Shown one piece after another: positions 61,144 through 64,000 of a stretch of 64,000 nucleotides of DNA. The notes beneath the pieces were generated by a model. The model was not told the DNA's origin, searched no databases, and was given only the letters and a program-made list of their open reading frames with translations. Position 1 is the first letter of the stretch. Every line of letters starts with the position of its first letter. The DNA lies in contig JAFEUB010000795.1 in NCBI GenBank assembly GCA_024529925.1, positions 2,259,894 to 2,323,893 on the forward strand, in the 5' to 3' direction. Source of the DNA: Ophthalmolycus amberensis (Eukaryota; Chordata; Actinopteri; Perciformes; Zoarcidae). The translations under genes were made by a program, and so were the position numbers.

Positions 61144-61835
61144 TAGGGTTGGGTATCGTTTGGGTTTTTTCCGATACCGGTGCTAAAACGATACTTTTAA
61201 AACGATACCGGTGCCTGAACCGATACTTTTTTCTTCAAATTGAACAATATATTAACTGTTAAAGTATACTATAAATATAAATAAATACAAAACACTTGGC
61301 TTCAAACTACAGCTTCAAACTTTTTAACTATGAACAATATGTTAACTGTTAACAGTTTACATTATACTTAAATAAATATAAATAAATACAAAACACACAC
61401 TCTGTACACACACTGCAGCTTCAAACTTCAGCAATTATTTTGCAGAAATATGAGCATATTTTCCTTCTCTGGCAAAATACGACATGTCTCATGACTTATT
61501 TTATTTTACCAGTTGGTGGCGGTAATGCGCCAATTCGTCGTTTGCCAACCGCCAGTTGGTCTCAAAGGAGGAGAAGAAGAAGCTTTCGCGTGCCTGTGTT
61601 GTTGTGCTTTTGAGCGACAGCGCTAAGTACCCCGTTGTAATAATACTATGAGTGAGGAGCGGAGGACCGAGTCCTGCTGCCAGGACGGAGTCATCAGAGT
61701 AATGTAAAAAAAGTATTTCAATCGGCTCAGGCACCGAAACGAAGCACCGAAATCTGCGTTGCGTTTCGGTCCGGTAGGTACCGGACGTATAGGAACCGGT
61801 TCCATACCGGCACCATTTTTCGGTACCCAACCCTA
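61144..61835. mobile_element. hAT MITE, 692 bp, with perfect 8-bp target duplication
   Basis: Ends are TAGGGTTGGGTATCG and CGGTACCCAACCCTA, inverted repeats. The exact 8-bp duplication CTTAGAAT lies at 61136-61143 and 61836-61843. Inside each end are ACCGGT-rich blocks (CCGATACCGGTGC on the left, GGTACCGGACG and CCATACCGGCACC on the right). The centre is AT-rich with a duplicated TTAACTGTTAAAGT / TTAACTGTTAACAG segment. No transposase frame. Confidence 0.88.
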
Positions 61836-61849
61836 CTTAGAATACATTA

Positions 61850-64000
61850 TGTGTTATGTCAAACGGGCACCTTGTTTCAAAATGCCCCTTCACACAAGCT
61901 GTGAAAACTTATATCCCTCAATATAGAGTCTTAACTTCAGCTGAACTGCATATTTTTGGACTTTCTGCTAAAACTAAAATCAGAAGAGGTCAGTCAGGGC
62001 AAGCCACTGAGCCACTGTTTGGACCGTTACATGTAATATTAACTCCCATCAACAATAGGCGAGTACATTAACATACCTCAAAAAGTAAGTGTTATTACAA
62101 GACTTTTGGAACCATAATTGAGTCTAGACACAAAAGTTATTTTTTGTACATCACAATTAGATAGATTCTTTCAGACAGCAATGCTTCCAACGCTGTAATA
62201 ACTTAAGCCAGTAATAAGGACACATTATACACAATTAAGTGTACATAGGGAGATCAGTCGTATGTGTTGGTGTTAAGCACTGGACACAGTTGCCGTTTAC
62301 AGCAATAAGGAACTGCGTAATGAGAGAATGTTGTGCTATTGGCATTGCTCACTCGCCAACCTACTATTCCTGAATTACTCTGGAATCCAGGGACTCTTGA
62401 CAGCATGCAACCATCAGGATGAAAAACTACAGCCTCAAAGGCAGGGGTTGGCACTGCTCCTGAACTCTGTGAATTGTATGAGAGCTGTTTGGAGAGACAG
62501 AAAGAAAGAAAAGGGACAGAGCAATGACTGCGGGTAAATAGAGAGGGGGTAGAGGAGTGGAATGAAAGCGATAGGGAGGGGAAAGGGGTGAGGATGGAGA
62601 AGAGAAATTAGGTTGTTATGTATATTGCTGGCAATTCACACACGCACATTCCATCTGAGATCCCATCAGCTGTCAAATTGGGGAAAGCGATGGGGATGTG
62701 AGAGCGGCAAGAATCTCAACAAGGCCTGAACTTGGCGCACCACTGAGACCTAATCAAAACACAATCACGTTCACTGCCAGAACAGACGCACACAGGCCCG
62801 CACCCAAACACTCATTCTCTCCACTCACATTCATACCCAAGCAAACTCCTCGTCACTCTTTTTTCACACAAACACTGTCAAACAAATGTACACATAATCA
62901 TGCACACACTCACAGAAAAGCATTAACTTGCAGTCACACATGGGCAAACACATTCTGTCCATGCAATCACACTTCGGCCTATTTCAAGAGAGATGATGTA
63001 TAAAACTGCCCAGTTAAATACAGGCTCTTATCTCTCGCTATGACCCGTGACTTGAGTTTATCTCCATTATGCAGTGGTTCATTTAAAAAGCTACACCTCT
63101 GTTGGGGGTTATTGGTATGGAAGACACAGACAGGAACTGTGGTTGCATACAGGGATGAGCCCAAATGCTTCTCCAACTGAGTTTAGCCTTCCTCCCTAAT
63201 GCCCTGGCCCCCTGGACAGTCTATCTGCAGCCCTAGTCAAGCCCACTCACTCAGGTGTGACGGCATCACGGCTGACCAGCTCCCAGGTCAGCATTTCTCA
63301 CCGTTAAACCACACAGATAGGCCAAATGCTCACCACTAGCTAATAATTGCTTGCGGTTGGCTCTGCCAAAGCCACTCTAATGTGGGGAACAGGTGTCTGA
63401 ATGTAAAACGAGTATTTTTTCCCTTGTGATTTGTTCAGTTCTGCTAAACTAAGAGATTCTCCTGAGCAGATGTCACTGATAAGATTAGGTCTAGTATGGT
63501 TGGTGCAGTATTTGTGATAATGCTCCAGCTTTACCACGAATATTGAATGTTATTTGTCTATCTTATCCAGGAGTCAAAGAATCTTATTGTGTGCCAAGTG
63601 CACAAATATGTCTGTTGCTTCATTGGGTAAGAAGTACTGACTTTGAAGCATTTTCTTATTTACTACCTTCCATTGACTTTGGCACCCTTTCCTGAGAGAA
63701 TAAAGGAGGCGAGTTTCTGAGGCTCAGCTGTGTCAAGAGCCCCATCAAATGCTCTTGACTTCAGCAGGAGAGCAGACAATGGAGAAGCACGCTAAAGATA
63801 AACTGATGACATGATAGTGAAGCGCAACAAACTTGACTTTATAATATAGAAACTAATAAAACTGAATACAGTTTACCCTTAAAAAGGCAAACAAATACAC
63901 CCTCTGCCTCGTCCCCTTGAAATGATTTAGATTGCTTTAGTTATACTCATAAGTGGATCTGTCAGACAGATAGTGAAGAAAAGTCAACCCACTGACATCT
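61850..64000. other. non-coding stretch
   Basis: No supported gene. A GA-rich segment near 62480-62620 and scattered CA/CT repeats (about 62760-62960). Nothing else recognised. Confidence 0.55.

Overview
The window looks like teleost fish nuclear DNA. It is gene-poor and rich in short dinucleotide repeats. It carries a mix of mobile DNA typical of ray-finned fish: several hAT elements with 8-bp target duplications, an L2-type LINE, two kinds of LINE 3' tail, a DIRS-type tyrosine-recombinase retroelement, a TTAA-flanked MITE and a young LTR element. There is no complete protein-coding gene, no rRNA, no tRNA that I can see and no CRISPR array. Most long open frames are chance or antisense frames.

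Layout: (1) 1-18.6 kb is mostly unique sequence with simple repeats and a hAT relic at 5.3-5.7 kb. Possible minus-strand exons lie near 0.1, 2.8, 9.3, 12.7, 13.8 and 17.1 kb. (2) 18.66-19.60 kb is a 5'-truncated L2 LINE on the minus strand. (3) 19.6-30.7 kb is unique sequence with simple repeats, including a 97-bp TA tract. (4) 30.74-37.6 kb is a mobile-element cluster. It begins with an exon-like segment at 30.74 kb, followed 86 bp later by a 4.18-kb LTR element (30900-35082). That element has two 557-bp LTRs that read as identical and a 4-bp target duplication. Next come a 326-bp TTAA MITE and a decayed DIRS-like element on the minus strand. (5) 38.6-51 kb has a hAT end, minus-strand exon-like segments at 40.3, 42.5, 45.3 and 50.9 kb, a 1-kb TIR element (45.7-46.7 kb) and a probable DNA element at 48.1-49.0 kb. 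(6) 53.4-64 kb has LINE tails, a composite 969-bp hAT, two further transposon ends or MITEs and simple repeats.

The exon-like segments on the minus strand share a theme: Glu/Gln-rich coiled-coil sequence, and several are phase 0. They could belong to one long coiled-coil gene read right to left across the window, starting with an ATG exon at 50.9 kb. I cannot name the gene. One exon needs an extra base to stay in frame, and neighbouring phases do not all fit. They remain hypotheses.

The most striking observation is in the LTRs. Each carries a perfect 31-nt palindrome just upstream of a TATA box. It contains a consensus estrogen-response element (AGGTCA-cag-TGACCT) bracketed by two TCF/LEF-type CTTTGAT motifs. 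With identical LTRs and an intact target duplication, this suggests a very recent insertion that may bring hormone- or Wnt-responsive regulation to the locus.
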